Counted from the stretch's first letter, positions 44,501 through 55,479 are shown. The stretch: 64,000 bases of DNA from Incurvaria masculella (GCA_946894095.1 OX335655.1:14384001-14448000), one strand, 5' to 3'. Translations and numbers: made by a program. The notes: generated from the sequence alone by a model not told the origin.

Positions 44501-46624
44501 ACAAATCCGAGTGCATTGGATGATCTAATGTCTAATGATGATCTAATGATGGAGTGTCTAAGGATGATGAATAAACGATACAATACAAAAAACTACCCTT
44601 GATTGTTATTCGTATATCGAGTTGCAACTCAATATGGCTGCCATTACAAGTATCGAAGCCAGTAAGATTAACATTTCGAATAAGAATAATTTATTTGGAC
44701 TACGGAACTTTTTTTGCAACCCCCAACCAAAAGAAGAAAATACTGCAGTGGATGCGTAAAAAAATCTTGCATTCATCCGTTTACAGTGTCCCCAATGTGA
44801 CAAGATGTTCAGCAGGAAAGAGCGATTGGCGCGGCACATTGCAGACATACACACGGGCAGCCAACCTGTAGACTGCGATATTTGTGGCAAGAGATTTCTC
44901 CGCAGGTCAGTAAAGAAAGAGGCAGTAAAACTCATCATCACTTTTTAAGTTATATTTTTTTTTTCATTTCATTTCATTTAATTAGGTCTTTTTGGTATAC
45001 AATCATACACTTAGACACGTCAAAAAAGGTACATAATAAAATCACGTTAAGAATAGCATAAAATCGATAGAATTCAAAATTGTCAAATAAATTATCAAAA
45101 TAAACAATTCAGGATCTACATTAAATTCATAATAAAAACAATACAAGTTAACTGAATTCGTTGGAGTAAAATATCAAAATATATAAAATTCCGGTCAATA
45201 CACAAATACAAATAACATTTAAAATTTCAGTAAAATTGTCAAAAAATATCCATAATATGCTTAAAGGTAATTAAGTATTTTTGCCAGTTTGTTATACCAG
45301 TATTTTGATCTCATTATCTCTTCTATAGTCTACTGAGGTTTTTAATATTGATAATAATATTTTTGAAAAATGTATTGGATAGATATTATTTCTTTTTTAG
45401 GGTTCCGTAGCCAAAGGGTGAAAACGGAACCCTATTACTAAGCCTCCGCTGTCCGTCCGTCCGTCCGTCCGTCTGTCCGTCTGTCACAGGGCTGTATCTC
45501 ATGAACCGTAACATGTAGGAAGTTGAAATTTTCACAGATTATGTATTTATTTTGCCGCTATAACAACAAATAGGTAACATAATAAAATAAAAATCATTAA
45601 AGGGGGGCCCCATACAAATTACGTGGTTTTTTTTGTAAATCTTGTGCGATGGTACGGAACCTTTCGTGTGCGAGTCCGACTCGCACTTGGCCGGTTTTTT
45701 CTCTCTACTTTAACAGATATGAAATCACACGTGAGGTTGATTATTTGAATTTTGTAGAATGCTATATAAACTGTGGAACGTTATAAATGAATTGGTAATG
45801 AATGGATGCTACTGTAATTAGAAAATTGTTTGGTCTAGACATTCGTCTATGCGGCATTTGAGCCTGTTACCTTTGAATTACACGTCCTCTGCTCTAACCT
45901 CTAAGCTATCCAGACGAATAGGTCAGCAGACATTAAGTAACACAGATTTAGCTGTTTAGACTCTAATCAATGAGATAATGTTGTATTCCTTAAATATTTT
46001 TTATAATATTTAGGTATGAAATCATAATTGTGTTATATCATTTATGTGGACGAAAAAAAAAGACAAAAAAAAATTAACATAATTTATAGACCAGTGAAGT
46101 TTCTTGGCGGTTTCTTCTTCACTGGTTGAACGAATCCGCGGATCAATCAAATTGTGACATGACTTACCCCTATTTTCACCACCTCGAGATACCTGAAATC
46201 CGATAGTTAACTTTCGGTTACATTGCATATTTATATGGTGTAACCGAAAGATAACTTTGGGATTTTTGTAACTGGAGGTGGTGGAACTGGGCGTTAGTGT
46301 AGTTTGACTACCAGAAGTTGAATAAATAAATGAAATGAAATGAATGGTACTTTTTTCTATTTGTACTGCAGAAAGGGCCTAGTGAAGCACCGCTTGAAGC
46401 AACACAAGCTGCGAACTCCGCGCGGTGGCCGCCTGCCCGCGTACTTGTTGGCGCGAGATTCCTCCCCTCCATCCCCGACGGACGCTCCCAGCACCCACCG
46501 TGAGGCGAACGCCGACACCGCTGGACCAAACTCTACGATATGGCTCTCTCAAGCTGGATCTAAATCGGAGAGTCCGACTTACGGCACCAATGCACATGTC
46601 AATGGTTCAGATGCAGTGCAGTGA
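38538..46624 (+). CDS. ZAD and C2H2 zinc-finger protein (paralog B)
   Basis: Exons 38538-38626, 39093-39210, 39832-39961, 40085-40284, 42921-43087, 43682-43880, 44787-44905 and 46372-46624, GT/AG with phases 2,0,1,0,2,0,2. They give 424 residues. A phase-0 exon at 40619-40693 with a good acceptor and donor would make 449. It opens MSLALLKVFLFRKYLERG, clearly related to paralog A. The ZAD has CRIC and CGDC pairs (SDEKICRICGKDGD, NDGWPSFMCGDCHILLQ). Five C2H2 fingers start CEVCGKTLTQL, CEQCAYRGK, CEVCSVTCS, CPQCDKMFS and CDICGKRFL. The tail KHRLKQHKLRTPRGGRLPAY is shared with A but extends 40 residues further, Ser/Thr/Pro-rich. Likely a sequence-specific nuclear regulator. Intron 4 holds a mariner-like element. 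AATAAA lies at 46879-46884. Confidence 0.9.
40997..42499 (-). mobile_element. Tc1/mariner-like element, copy carrying a MITE
   Basis: The right end CACCGTGTCCGG(A)ATAAGG is complete on the minus strand (ends 42499 next to TA). The left end is worn ('agtccggtataagg'). The interior matches the copy at 53339-54525 in reverse complement, including the transposase start read from 42090 down to about 41908. A 490-bp MITE splits the transposase frame. Downstream transposase sequence (41281-41415) has diverged and is short. Non-autonomous. Confidence 0.8.
41417..41906. mobile_element. Full-length MITE of the GGTGGCCC family
   Basis: It runs from GGTGGCCCAACCCGGCGGG to 'agcgggatgggccacc'; the 14-bp terminal repeats differ at one position. 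Insertion into the mariner-like copy is shown by the uninterrupted sequence at about 53921 in the other copy. One T of the target is lost and no duplication is visible. This is the reference copy for the fragments at 1 and 2287. Confidence 0.85.
43133..43292. mobile_element. Short MITE with long inverted repeats
   Basis: The left arm 'ggctgagaaaaatagtcgt' with 'aaagtagtactttgtgacgt' and the right arm 'acgtcacaaagtactacttt' with 'acgactatttatctcagcc' pair over most of the 160 bp. It lies in the intron after exon 5 of paralog B. Confidence 0.75.
44385..44590 (+). mobile_element. LINE 3' untranslated remnant (copy 2)
   Basis: It contains 'cagcggagtttttttgccag', 'aaatatgacaaatccgagtg' and 'gatgatgaataaacgataca', the reverse complement of words shared by 15181-15410 and 51453-51609. 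Non-coding. Confidence 0.55.
45400..45700 (+). mobile_element. GCCAAGTGCGAGTCGG-type repeat, full copy
   Basis: It runs from 'agggttccgtagccaaaggg' through a (CCGT)n tract and 'ggggccccatac' to 'gagtccgactcgcacttggc' and 'cggttttttc'. Both ends are present, so it is the reference copy for those at 3434 and 34405. It lies in the last intron of paralog B. Confidence 0.8.
45838..45922 (-). other. tRNA-like sequence, probably a SINE head or tRNA pseudogene
   Basis: On the minus strand 'tcgtct' (from 45918) can pair with 'agacga' (to 45847), giving a possible acceptor stem. Between them lie a box A-like TAGCTTAGAGGTTAGAGC and a weak box B-like GGCTCAAATGCC. The anticodon stem does not pair well and the terminal stem is imperfect, so I do not call a functional tRNA. 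Confidence 0.45.
46190..46290. repeat. Palindromic repeat shared with 61612-61695
   Basis: The core 'cggttacattgcatatttat' followed by 'atggtgtaaccg' is a near palindrome. The surrounding 'aaagataactttggga' and 'actggaggt' also recur, in reverse complement, at 61612-61695. The two copies are 15 kb apart. Confidence 0.65.
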
Positions 46625-48265
46625 AAGTCACACTTTCACTGCTTGATATTTCGAATTATAGGGTAATTTGAGTACCGGATGCTGGGAACTTTCAAGGATA
46701 TTGAAATGTCTTAGTTAATTTATCCCTCAGACTGGATTGCATGATAATTTGTCCAAACGTATCTGCTATAAATTTTGCCTTCTAATGTGCATTTGTTTTT
46801 CTGGATTAAGTCTCTGAATCCATCCAAAATGTTAAGCATACTAAACCTGGTTTTCACTAAGTGATTTACTAAACTACAAATAAAGATGTATAAGTTATTT
46901 TATGTAAATATAATTTTATCTTAGGTTTTAATTGTATTTTCTTTTGTGTATTTGTTTACTTGTTAGTTTAAGTTATTTAATTTTTTTTGCAATAATACTA
47001 TGCCTTATGTATTTACAAAACTGTTGAAGGAATGGTCAAAGTAAATAAATAAATGAATGAATATAACGTAAATGCCTATAACTACGATCACCCGGAAATG
47101 TGTCGGTAATTACGATCAGTATACTTAAGCCTCCGAAAAAATATTAAAACAATGAGTTATTCATATGGTTTTTTTACCTAGGCAATGCAATGAAATTATC
47201 TTTCATTCCAAGTAAACAGTTATTATATCGCATGTGGGTTTGGGCCAGTGTGCTGCCAAAATTCAAGCGGGGCAGGCGCGTCCGCCGCCCATACTATGTC
47301 TTAGTGAAAGGAGTAAGAAAATCGAAATTATTTAAATCAGTGTTTCCAGTTAATAAGGGAAAGTAATCCTATAGTAACTTTCTTTACAGTTTGCTTGTAT
47401 GTTTAGAGATCTCATATGTTGATTTGTCTGCTCGTCTTTAGCTTAGTTTCGTCAGGAAGTAAAGAAAACAATCGATCGTAGTTAGGGAAGTCAGTGCAAG
47501 CTTCGTCCCGATTTACGACCAAGTGATCGTAAATGGGATTAAGCATCGATCATTTAAATACCGTTTTCAACACAAATCCAAATGTTTTTACAAGTATTTT
47601 TTTAACATTTAATTAAATGCACCTTTTGATTATGTTAGGATCAAATTACGATCGACTTAATAATAAGATTTTGAATGAATAATTGCGAGAAAGATGGGAC
47701 TGAATTTAATGAATTAGTATCGAAAGTATTATTTGGACCAATAATTTCATCATTCGCATATTTGACGTTTATAAGAATTAAAAACACGAGTCATCGACTC
47801 AAGTATTGTTTATATATTAAGAATATTTAAAATGTTCTCAATTTTGATGAAGACATGTCGCTTTCGTCGTAATTTAAATAAAACCTGTGATCGGAAATAG
47901 GGACATAAGAAATACTGTATTCTCTTAATTGCGATCTCAATGATGTTTGCGAGTATATTTAGAACATGGGATCTTGATCCTGATTCTTAAGTTGTTTATA
48001 AATAAAAGTTATAACGAGAGTTATAAGCATGATAAACAGTTATAAGGGTTCTTCTTTACTGAGTTAATCGAATCCGCGGTTCAGTTTTTGACGTAACTTA
48101 GTTTAGGTAGTTTAACTACCAGAAGTTGAAATAAATGAAATTATTAAAATAATAATTCATATAGAAAATAAATAAAAAATGACTTTTGCATGCAAAAAAA
48201 AAACGGAATGAAAAAGCCTTGGTACTTTTAATTTATTCAAACAAATAGGGAATATAGTATGTGCA

Positions 48266-49945
48266 TTATAAATAAAATATCTCCTCTAGGTCTGCCGAGG
48301 CAGCCATTGTCCCTAAAATACTTATAGCATTTCCTCTTTGAATTTCAATGCTTATGCGGCGAACAAAAAACATTTTGGAGCGTGAATCGCCCGAGGTCTC
48401 TCTTAAGAGTTTTCCAAGCACATCTGCGAAAGCTAAGGACTCGGATGACCACGCACCAAGAGTTTCCACCGCAAAAGGTAAAAATTCAAAGAGCTCTGAT
48501 AGCGACTCATATTTTTTTTTTTTGTTACCTGAAGCAATGGCTGCCGCAGCCCCACCTAAGCGCGAGGATGCAAGGACGTGGCTCGGCGCTAGTGTGTCAG
48601 CGCACGTTGCATCCCACACTAATGCCTTTCCCTTTTTCCACGGGACCAGGGTCATACCGTCTGGTCTTTTGCCGTCTGATCGAAACAGGCCTGGCGGTTC
48701 TAGTATGCTAGGGATTCCAGCGGAGTTCAAAGATCGTTTGATAATGTTGTTGATTGCATAATGTCTAGGCATGCGACCTGCACTCCGCCGGCATGACAGC
48801 CCATGATGACCAAAGCTATCGACGCTGGACCCGCAGATACAAGTGTGAGGTTGACACACCTTAGCCCCAATCCGGAGAGCGATGCAAATCCGTAGCGTGT
48901 TTTTCTCCAGAAGGGTGTCGAGGTGTGGTGAGGGGTAAGCTTTAAGCCACGCCCCAGATTCCTCGCAAGTAACTCCTAGCAAACGAGCTTTGATTGTTTA
49001 TGTGCCAGCAAGGAGATCTGAATGTGTAATCTTTATTAACGGTGTGTCCCAATTTCTTTGAACCTTCGGTGCTATTGGCATCTCGGCAGTCCCTGCCCTC
49101 GATCTCCAAGCTTCTGTAGCTTCCCCCGCATAGTTGACCTCAAAATCACTGCCAAGTGATGGATTAAGGATTGCACCAATGAGGTCAATACTAGCATGAG
49201 TAGAAGCTAAAAAAGCCGGAAGGGCGATGTCAGCGACACGTCGAATACCAATACCTCCAAATGAAACTGGGAAAGAAGCCTGTATCCAGCTGTCATTTTC
49301 CAATTTAATGTTTAATATTTTTTCCATAGACGTCCTGAATTCATTATCCACTTTTGCCAAAAAAACTGTTTGCCGCCACAGAGGGCAACATCTTAAAAAA
49401 TACGTCATCCTTGGTATACAAAAACAATTTTTTAATAAAAAGATTGATACATGTGGATGAAGGTTTAGAATGCGCTCTGTAAATAATTTAAATTGTTCAC
49501 ATTTTGTATTAATTAGAGAATCCATGGACTCATCAACTAATGGCGCACCTAAAAGTAACATATTTTTTCGTTCCATAACTTGTATTCCTGGTGTTACTGA
49601 ATTCAATCTTTCCAAAATAATCTTACTATCGTCATTTGTAACATTCGGGAAAACAATTACTTCGCACTTTGTCGGATTTAATACTAGTCCTATTTCTTTA
49701 AACTTTTCTATAAGTATATTGAAGTCCTGGATTACTTCGTCCGCACTTCCTGCAAGGACTCCATCATCCAGATACCAGATATTTAATTTTGACTGAAGAC
49801 TTTTAACAATTTCATGTATGGCGAGACAAAAAATTGCGGGGCCCAGAGGATCTCCTTGCTGGCAGCCGAGTGCTGAGCTTAGAATTGATTCATTATAAAA
49901 AAGATTAGAATACGCTGAATAACATTGAAAAACTTGTACTTAATA
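48266..49945 (-). pseudogene. 5'-truncated LINE with reverse transcriptase end and R2-like endonuclease
   Basis: One minus-strand frame runs from about 49945 to 48266, broken only by a TAA at 48998-49000. It starts inside the reverse transcriptase: GCQQGDPLGPAIFCLAIHEI, then NIWYLDDGVLAGSADE (YLDD at the catalytic site) and VLNPTKCEVIVF. After a thumb/linker part comes a CCHC-like motif (CICGSSVDSFGHHGLSC), then KRPDGMTLVPWKKGKALVWD and ATCADT, which resembles the RPD...D signature of restriction-like endonucleases in R2/R4-type LINEs. It ends IQRGNAISILGTM. The 5' two thirds are missing. A short degenerate relative is at 6415-6725. Confidence 0.75.
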
Positions 49946-50024
49946 CTCAATAATCATTTTAAACGGCCTTATCCACTCGGGTGTGGAGCGGCCTCAGGAG
50001 GCCTCTCAATAAAAAGCTATACCG

Positions 50025-50125
50025 TGTTAACGAGGCTATGGTCCAAACGTTAACCAGTTATTCCTTGGTATATTTAGAGCAAAAAAGGTAAGAAACATTT
50101 TGTTAAAAAAATCGTCCGCCCCATA
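50025..50125 (+). repeat. Copy of the 'ggtccaaacgttaacc' repeat
   Basis: It shares 'tatggtccaaacgttaacca', 'tattccttgg' and 'tatttagagcaaaaaaggta' with 29425-29515 and with the left arm of 59515-59720. Probably one arm of the same foldback family. Confidence 0.6.
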
Positions 50126-51452
50126 CATTTTTGTAAATACCTGCATGCAAAATCTAAATTTAAATAAGTATCATAACAACAATTTTATAATATAATTACA
50201 TTAATACCTACCTACTCATAATTTAAAAACTTGTTCAAAATCCACTTATGTCATACATACAAAAAATATTGACTAACGACCCGTCACAGTCACAAAATTA
50301 TGCTTTAGGTTTCGACGTCATTTCAGATTTTGTAGGTATCTGGCGGCGACAACCACGTTCGCTAACATGGGCGAGTAGCAGCCCAACTGACTCACATAAC
50401 GCCGGCGTGTTTGGCTCGAAAGCAGCATTTTGATTCAGGCTGGCGGAGTGAGGGAGATTCCATTTAACCAGGGGTTAAATGGAATCTCTCTAAACATCTG
50501 TCAGGATCAAGATTGGGCGTTCTCACTTCTACAGTTATATATGCTAGTATTATCTATAATGATTTCTCTATAAAATGTATATGCCGTTTTTAAAGATTTG
50601 ACGAAAATGAAAGGGATTGGAAAAAACATTTGTAAATAATATTAAATCATCAAACCAATAATTATAGCATTTAGGTACCCTGTATGTACTAATGGTGCAG
50701 AATAAGTCATTTGAAGAAATCTGTGGCTAAAAGATGTTTTAAGGGATTCCTGCTCATTTTAATCATACAAAAACGTTTAAAAACTTTTTTAAATGTTTAA
50801 TATATTAAAATTTGGATCAGCTAAAACTTTGGTCGCAATTAGGTACGATGGCGATCGTAATTGGGGACATCATCAAAAATCGATCGTAATTATGAGCAAA
50901 CCATTTTCGCCGGCTAATCGGAATGAATGGCCCATATCTTTTGTTTTAACAATAATCAAGAAGATTATTTAAATACAAACAATAAATTTAAGGAATATTC
51001 TTACTATCTACATACACAAAATATGTGGACTTGTAGCTTAAGGCTTGTTTTAGTAATGTAAACATGGACGGTCCTTAAGACTCGAAATTTGATCGTAGTT
51101 ATAGGCATTTGCGTTAGCTAAATATCTGACCACACAACATACTACAATATCCTGACGCTCTGATTAATTACCGCTCGCATACTTCAACGCCCAGGGTTTG
51201 TTCGTGCTGGCACAGCAGGTAAGCGGGTCGGCGGTGCATCATACCATTCATTTTGTGTACCTTCTTCGGTGACTGACGAGGCTACATTCGAAACGTAATT
51301 AGAAAACTCAACACGGAACTCGCAATTATTTTCCCTAAACCAGGACATTATATGTTCTTTGTGCTACACCACCCTGCTAAATAAAGAAATCATGGTTGAT
51401 TGACAGTTCAGATGTATTAGACTAGGAGGTGGCGACAAAAATGGTAACGATA

Positions 51453-51609
51453 ACTGAAATTGTATTGTTTATTCATCATCCATAGACAGTACACTGCACT
51501 CGGATTTGTCATATTTTAGCATTGGCCAGTTCAGCAAAACGAAACACAGCGAAGAAGAACTGGAAAGAAACTCCGCTGTTTTTTTTTTCAACATCCACTT
51601 AGTCTAACC
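51453..51609 (-). mobile_element. LINE 3' untranslated remnant (copy 3)
   Basis: Nearly identical to 15181-15290 ('tagacagtacactgcactcg', 'aagaactggaaagaaactcc'). Low divergence between the two suggests recent spread. Confidence 0.6.
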
Positions 51610-52372
51610 AATGGCTGAAACTGGGTTCACAGGATGAAGACCAACCCTCGGAAGCTAAATGTGTCAGTCTGCCTGTGCCAAGTGGTTGCGTTACGTAGAT
51701 AAGGCGCCTGAAAAAGTAGTTATGGTTACAAAAAATATAAATAATAAGGTAAATGGCTGCAAATAACGAAGCATGAAAGTATCAGCGCATACTTGCTTAG
51801 CAATGCCAAAACTGAACAAAGCTTTGGTTGCATTTTGTAGTTATAGGCGATTTAGTTTACAGATATAACTTTAGGTATATTTAAGTCAAGGCCGTCGCCA
51901 AGGGGGGGCAGGGAGGGGCAGCTGCCCCCCTCCCTAGAGATTCTAAAAACGTTGCCAAATATAATGCAACCAAAGTCCTAAGTCTTTGAGTTGATTTGCT
52001 TGAAGTTCAAGCCTTGAACAATCATTCCCGTACGTCGAAACTCGAATGAATTCACCAATGAGACTGAGAAAAGTATGAATTATAGTAGGTAAAGTCAACT
52101 TGCCCCCCCCCCCCCCCCTGCGCCATCGGCTGGCGACGCCCTTGATTTAAGTATTTAACTAAAAAACCAACTGGTTATTGTTGTATAATTAATAGGTATC
52201 AATGTTTCTAGACAATCAGTATATTGATCAGCAGGTACATACCAACATATATTTTATATAGCCAATCTAGATAACGCAACCACTTGGCACAGGCAGACCG
52301 ACATATGTAGCAACAGAGGGTTGGTCTCTAACATGTGAACCCAGATTCAGCCATTAACCTTACCTACAATGA
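51608..52372. mobile_element. Element with about 100-bp inverted arms
   Basis: The left arm (51608-51712: 'tctgcctgtgccaagtggtt', 'gaagaccaaccct') is mirrored by 52260-52372 ('aaccacttggcacaggcaga', 'agggttggtct'). Related sequence is found at 40920-40995 and 42500-42740, where the mariner-like copy is inserted into it. No coding sequence. It hosts the hAT-like MITE at 51887. Confidence 0.65.
51887..52144. mobile_element. hAT-like MITE with exact 8-bp target duplication
   Basis: Terminal repeats CAAGGCCGTCGCCA and TGGCGACGCCCTTG differ at one position. ATTTAAGT lies directly outside both ends (51879-51886 and 52145-52152), the duplication length of hAT elements. The interior is G/C-tract rich, with a run of about 17 C at 52103. 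258 bp, non-coding. Confidence 0.85.
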
Positions 52373-52384
52373 AAACAGATAATA

Positions 52385-52880
52385 TAATCTTCACCACTTA
52401 CCTAATCTTATACTAACTCAATTATCATACTTAATACTTAATATTAATAATTCTAATTTATAACCTCTTAAAATTTTAATAGCCTTTGTATTTTCTCAAT
52501 TTAAAAAAACGTGTGCACAATTTTGAATTTTGAGTCACCTGCAGGAAACTTTATAACTTTAGAAGTTTTTTTTTGTTACTTGTACTGTTTTTCTATTACA
52601 AAAATGTTTCTGTTAAAATTAATTAATTTGTGTTCATGTTTACTCTTGTGTAGCATCAAGTGCATCTATACTATTTTATGTTCCAGAGGGAAACGTAGTG
52701 GAGGGAGATTACTTGTTATTAATAATGTTATATTTTATGTTTTCTGTATTTCTCTCTGTGTTTTCTCCTAAATAAATAAATAAATAAATAAATAAAATCT
52801 GCTATAACTCCCCCAAAATAGGAAGTTACTAGCTATAACTGTATTGGCGGGCACACTACGCAATTATGTATTTAATTTCA
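52385..52880. other. AT-rich stretch ending in an (AAAT)n tail
   Basis: A short open frame at 52511-52771 has no recognisable similarity and low-complexity composition. The (AAAT)n tract at 52773-52797 looks like the tail of a retroposed sequence, possibly a LINE 3' end. Confidence 0.45.
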
Positions 52881-53338
52881 TGCAACAATTTGCAAAAAAA
52901 TTAATTTAAAAAAATAAAAAACCCGACTGCGAAAAAAAATTTAACTTAAAATTGACTTAGTCAAGGAACTGAAAAGATAGAAACAAGTTGAAAAATTAAA
53001 TATTTGTTGTGTTTGAATGATCATGGTTGACAGTGTTCACAAACGCAGTCGGAGGCATCAAATAGCCCGTTCCATAGTACGTTCCATAGTATTCACTGTG
53101 GATTTAGTAGCGATTTTATGGATTATTTCGGTGGAGCAAGAAAATACGTGGTGGGATAATTCCAATTCAAAAACCTTTCATTTTTATATCTAAAGTGAGG
53201 TTTTTTTTCTCGTTCTCGGTGTCACCAATCATCATGAAATTTGCATAGGTACACTTTCAATGAATTTAATAACAAAAAAATATAAATCATAGTTAATGTA
53301 TTTGATGCACAATATGAATTATATAATGATATATTATA

Positions 53339-54525
53339 CACCGTGTCCGGAATAAGGTTCCGAATACTTAAACCTAAGAAAGGTCTAAACATTGTAAACA
53401 ACTTTTCCGAAGAAACTATATTAATATACCTAATAGTTTCCGAGAAAAAAAATAATTCAACTTTATTAAAAAGCGGAATTTCTCCAGTGTGAAAAAGCAC
53501 CATAAATATAGCGGGGCGGCGGCGGGGAGCGGAAGGGCGGCGGGGTGCGTTCCCCAGCTGTCTTGCTCGCTTTGTAGGTAGTATTCCGAAGCGGCGGCGG
53601 CGCAGCTTCAAAGGCGGTGTCTCTTTGAGACAAAATGCCTACTCGCACCAATTTGCAACGCAGTCAGTGTTTGCGTGGCCTTGTAACTGAGCGGTCGAAA
53701 GTGTGTCAAGGTCGCGAACGTTTTTACTACTAGGGAATATGGAGACATGATATTGGCGTATGGGGAGTGTCATGGGAATGCCTTGGCTGCATTACATTTG
53801 TACCGTAATCGGTTTCCGAACAGGCGTCAGCCTGCTGACTCAAGAACAATAACCGCTGCTTTTCAGCGCATTATTGATAACCGACCCGTAGCACCAACTA
53901 TGCGAGAAGGTGTGTTAAACCCCCGCGCTCAAGAAGTGATAGATTATTTTCGCCTACATCCTAGGACGAGTACAAGAAAAGCCGCACGAGTGTTAAACAT
54001 GTCGAAATCAACAATTCATAGTGTGTTAAAACGTGATAAACAGCATCCCTATTTAATCAGAACACACGCACTGCTGCCAGCTGATCACGTTCGAAGAGTT
54101 AACTTTTGCCAATGGCTTCAACTCCAGCAGCAACGCCAACCAATGTTTGTGGAATCTGTGTTGTGGACGGACGAGAGCATGTTTACGAACAATGGAATGT
54201 GGTGGCAGATCGAGCGGCGCGTGGTCTTAGAAGGGGCCGCTGCCGCCCTCTCCTAATATAAACGTAAGTACCTAAGGTACATAATCTACCTACTATCTTA
54301 GGTATTGTGGTAATGTGATGCGCGATGCAACAAATTAAACCCATGCGCGGTGAAGATGGCGCAGCGCGCTTGCAGTAGTTATTAGGGCGCAAGTATACTG
54401 ATAAATAATATTTTTAATTTTTTTTTTCAACTTACTACTTTCGAACTTTCTTTGTTATGACGAGCTTACGGATAGGATATATGACCTGCCTTTTAATTAT
54501 TCGTAACCTTATACCGGACACGGTG
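53339..54525 (+). mobile_element. Tc1/mariner-like element with intact ends
   Basis: It begins CACCGTGTCCGGAATAAGGT and ends with the complement, CCTTATACCGGACACGGTG, flanked by TA on both sides (53337-53338 and 54526-54527). 1187 bp. It encodes a truncated transposase at 53747-54256. It is the best copy of the family also present at 40997-42499. Confidence 0.88.
53747..54256 (+). pseudogene. Truncated mariner-like transposase
   Basis: A 169-residue frame with an N-terminal helix-turn-helix region of the type common in insect mariner-like proteins (MILAYGECHGNALAALHLYR, FQRIIDNRPVAPTMREGVL). A second helix-turn-helix (TRKAARVLNMSKSTIHSVLK) and the start of the catalytic domain with its first Asp (ESVLWTDESMFTNNGMWW) follow. 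It then runs into unrelated sequence and stops, lacking the second Asp and the final acidic residue. A real transposase would be about 340 residues. Confidence 0.8.
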
Positions 54526-55302
54526 TATATTTCCCAATACATTCCATTATTAATGACTAGCGATTTTCTTAGTGATATGGGTATAGCAAAAATATACTTA
54601 CTGATACAAATTATAATCTCCTAACTGTCATATAATAAATATGAAAGTAAGTTTGTCTGTTTCGCGTACTCAACCGATCATCGTGAAATTTGCATAGGCA
54701 CACAATAGAAAATATAAATCGTAGTTAATGTATCTTATGCCTCCGACTGCGTTTGTGAACACTGTCAACCATGATCATTCAAACACAACAAATATTTAAT
54801 TTTTCAACTTGTTTCTATCTTTTCAGTTCCTTGACTAAGTCAATTTTAAGTTAAAATTTTTTTCGCAGTCGGGTTTTTTATTTTTTTAAATTATTTTTTT
54901 TATTTTAATTATTTTTAGTTTTCGTAGAGCATGCATTTATCATTTAAATATCTGCACGTTAATACATTCCAACGAACGTAAGGTTAGGTATTATTATGGA
55001 ACCTGACATGGATGGCTAATATAACACAACTACCGTCATGATATAAGCCTAATTCAACAAATTACAGAAGGAATTAGGTGACAGGCCAGGACCTTCCTTT
55101 ATACAGAATCACGGCTGCACACGGATATTGACAATGATTGATTGCCACTTGGACCATAGTTTTTCCTAATGCAATGTTACGAACCCAGGCGGGCTTAACC
55201 CTGTCACCTGGTAGGGTAAGGTGACCTACAGTTTTACATGGGTTCCGAACCATGAACAACTCGCAAAATAAAGTGGTGTATAACCGATGCGAGGATTTGA
55301 AC

Positions 55303-55310
55303 CCATAACC
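55303..55310. repeat. Target-site duplication, left copy (CCATAACC)
   Basis: Eight bases next to the left terminal repeat, repeated exactly at 59307-59314. Confidence 0.92.
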
Positions 55311-55340
55311 CTCAGAGGAAACATAAACCATAGAGCGAGC
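55311..55340 (+). repeat. P element left terminal inverted repeat
   Basis: Thirty bases, perfectly complementary to 59277-59306. It starts 139 bp before the transposase ATG, measured from its inner edge. Confidence 0.95.
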
Positions 55341-55479
55341 GAACTCGGGTGGGAACAGTAGACACGAGTGAGAACATCATATCGGTGCGTTCGATTTGGC
55401 AAGCAGTCGCGATCGAGTCCGAGCGACGAGCGCCTGTCAAGGATTGCGGAGTATTTTTTCACTGTTTTAAGTAATAACC

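Larger units (their letters stand above)
47065..51115. mobile_element. Candidate 4-kb element with 26-bp inverted ends
   Basis: The left end 'aacgtaaatgcctataacta' plus 'cgatca' (47065-47090) is the reverse complement of 51090-51115 with one mismatch. Both ends are followed inward by repeated 'gatcgtaatta'/'cgatcgta' words (near 47100, 47480, 47640, 50830, 50880). The interior carries a separate LINE fragment. No target duplication or transposase was found, so identity as a transposon is tentative. Confidence 0.45.
52890..54912. mobile_element. Composite with about 170-bp inverted arms around a mariner-like element
   Basis: The arm at 52890-53062 ('acccgactgcg', 'acttagtcaaggaactgaaa', 'cacaaacgcagtcggaggca') is mirrored at 54728-54912. 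Just inside, the word 'catgaaatttgcataggtac' and 'agttaatgta' occur in direct orientation at 53230-53312 and near 54688-54740, which points to two joined copies rather than one simple foldback. The outer 'acccgactgcg' end is also found at 62127. Confidence 0.6.

Noticed and set aside
45838..45922. A functional tRNA gene
   Set aside because: The anticodon arm does not pair, the box B is weak and no terminator-like T run follows. A SINE head or pseudogene fits better.
48348..48761. A 137-residue plus-strand frame
   Set aside because: It is antisense to the LINE endonuclease region at 48266-48982, which carries clear motifs.
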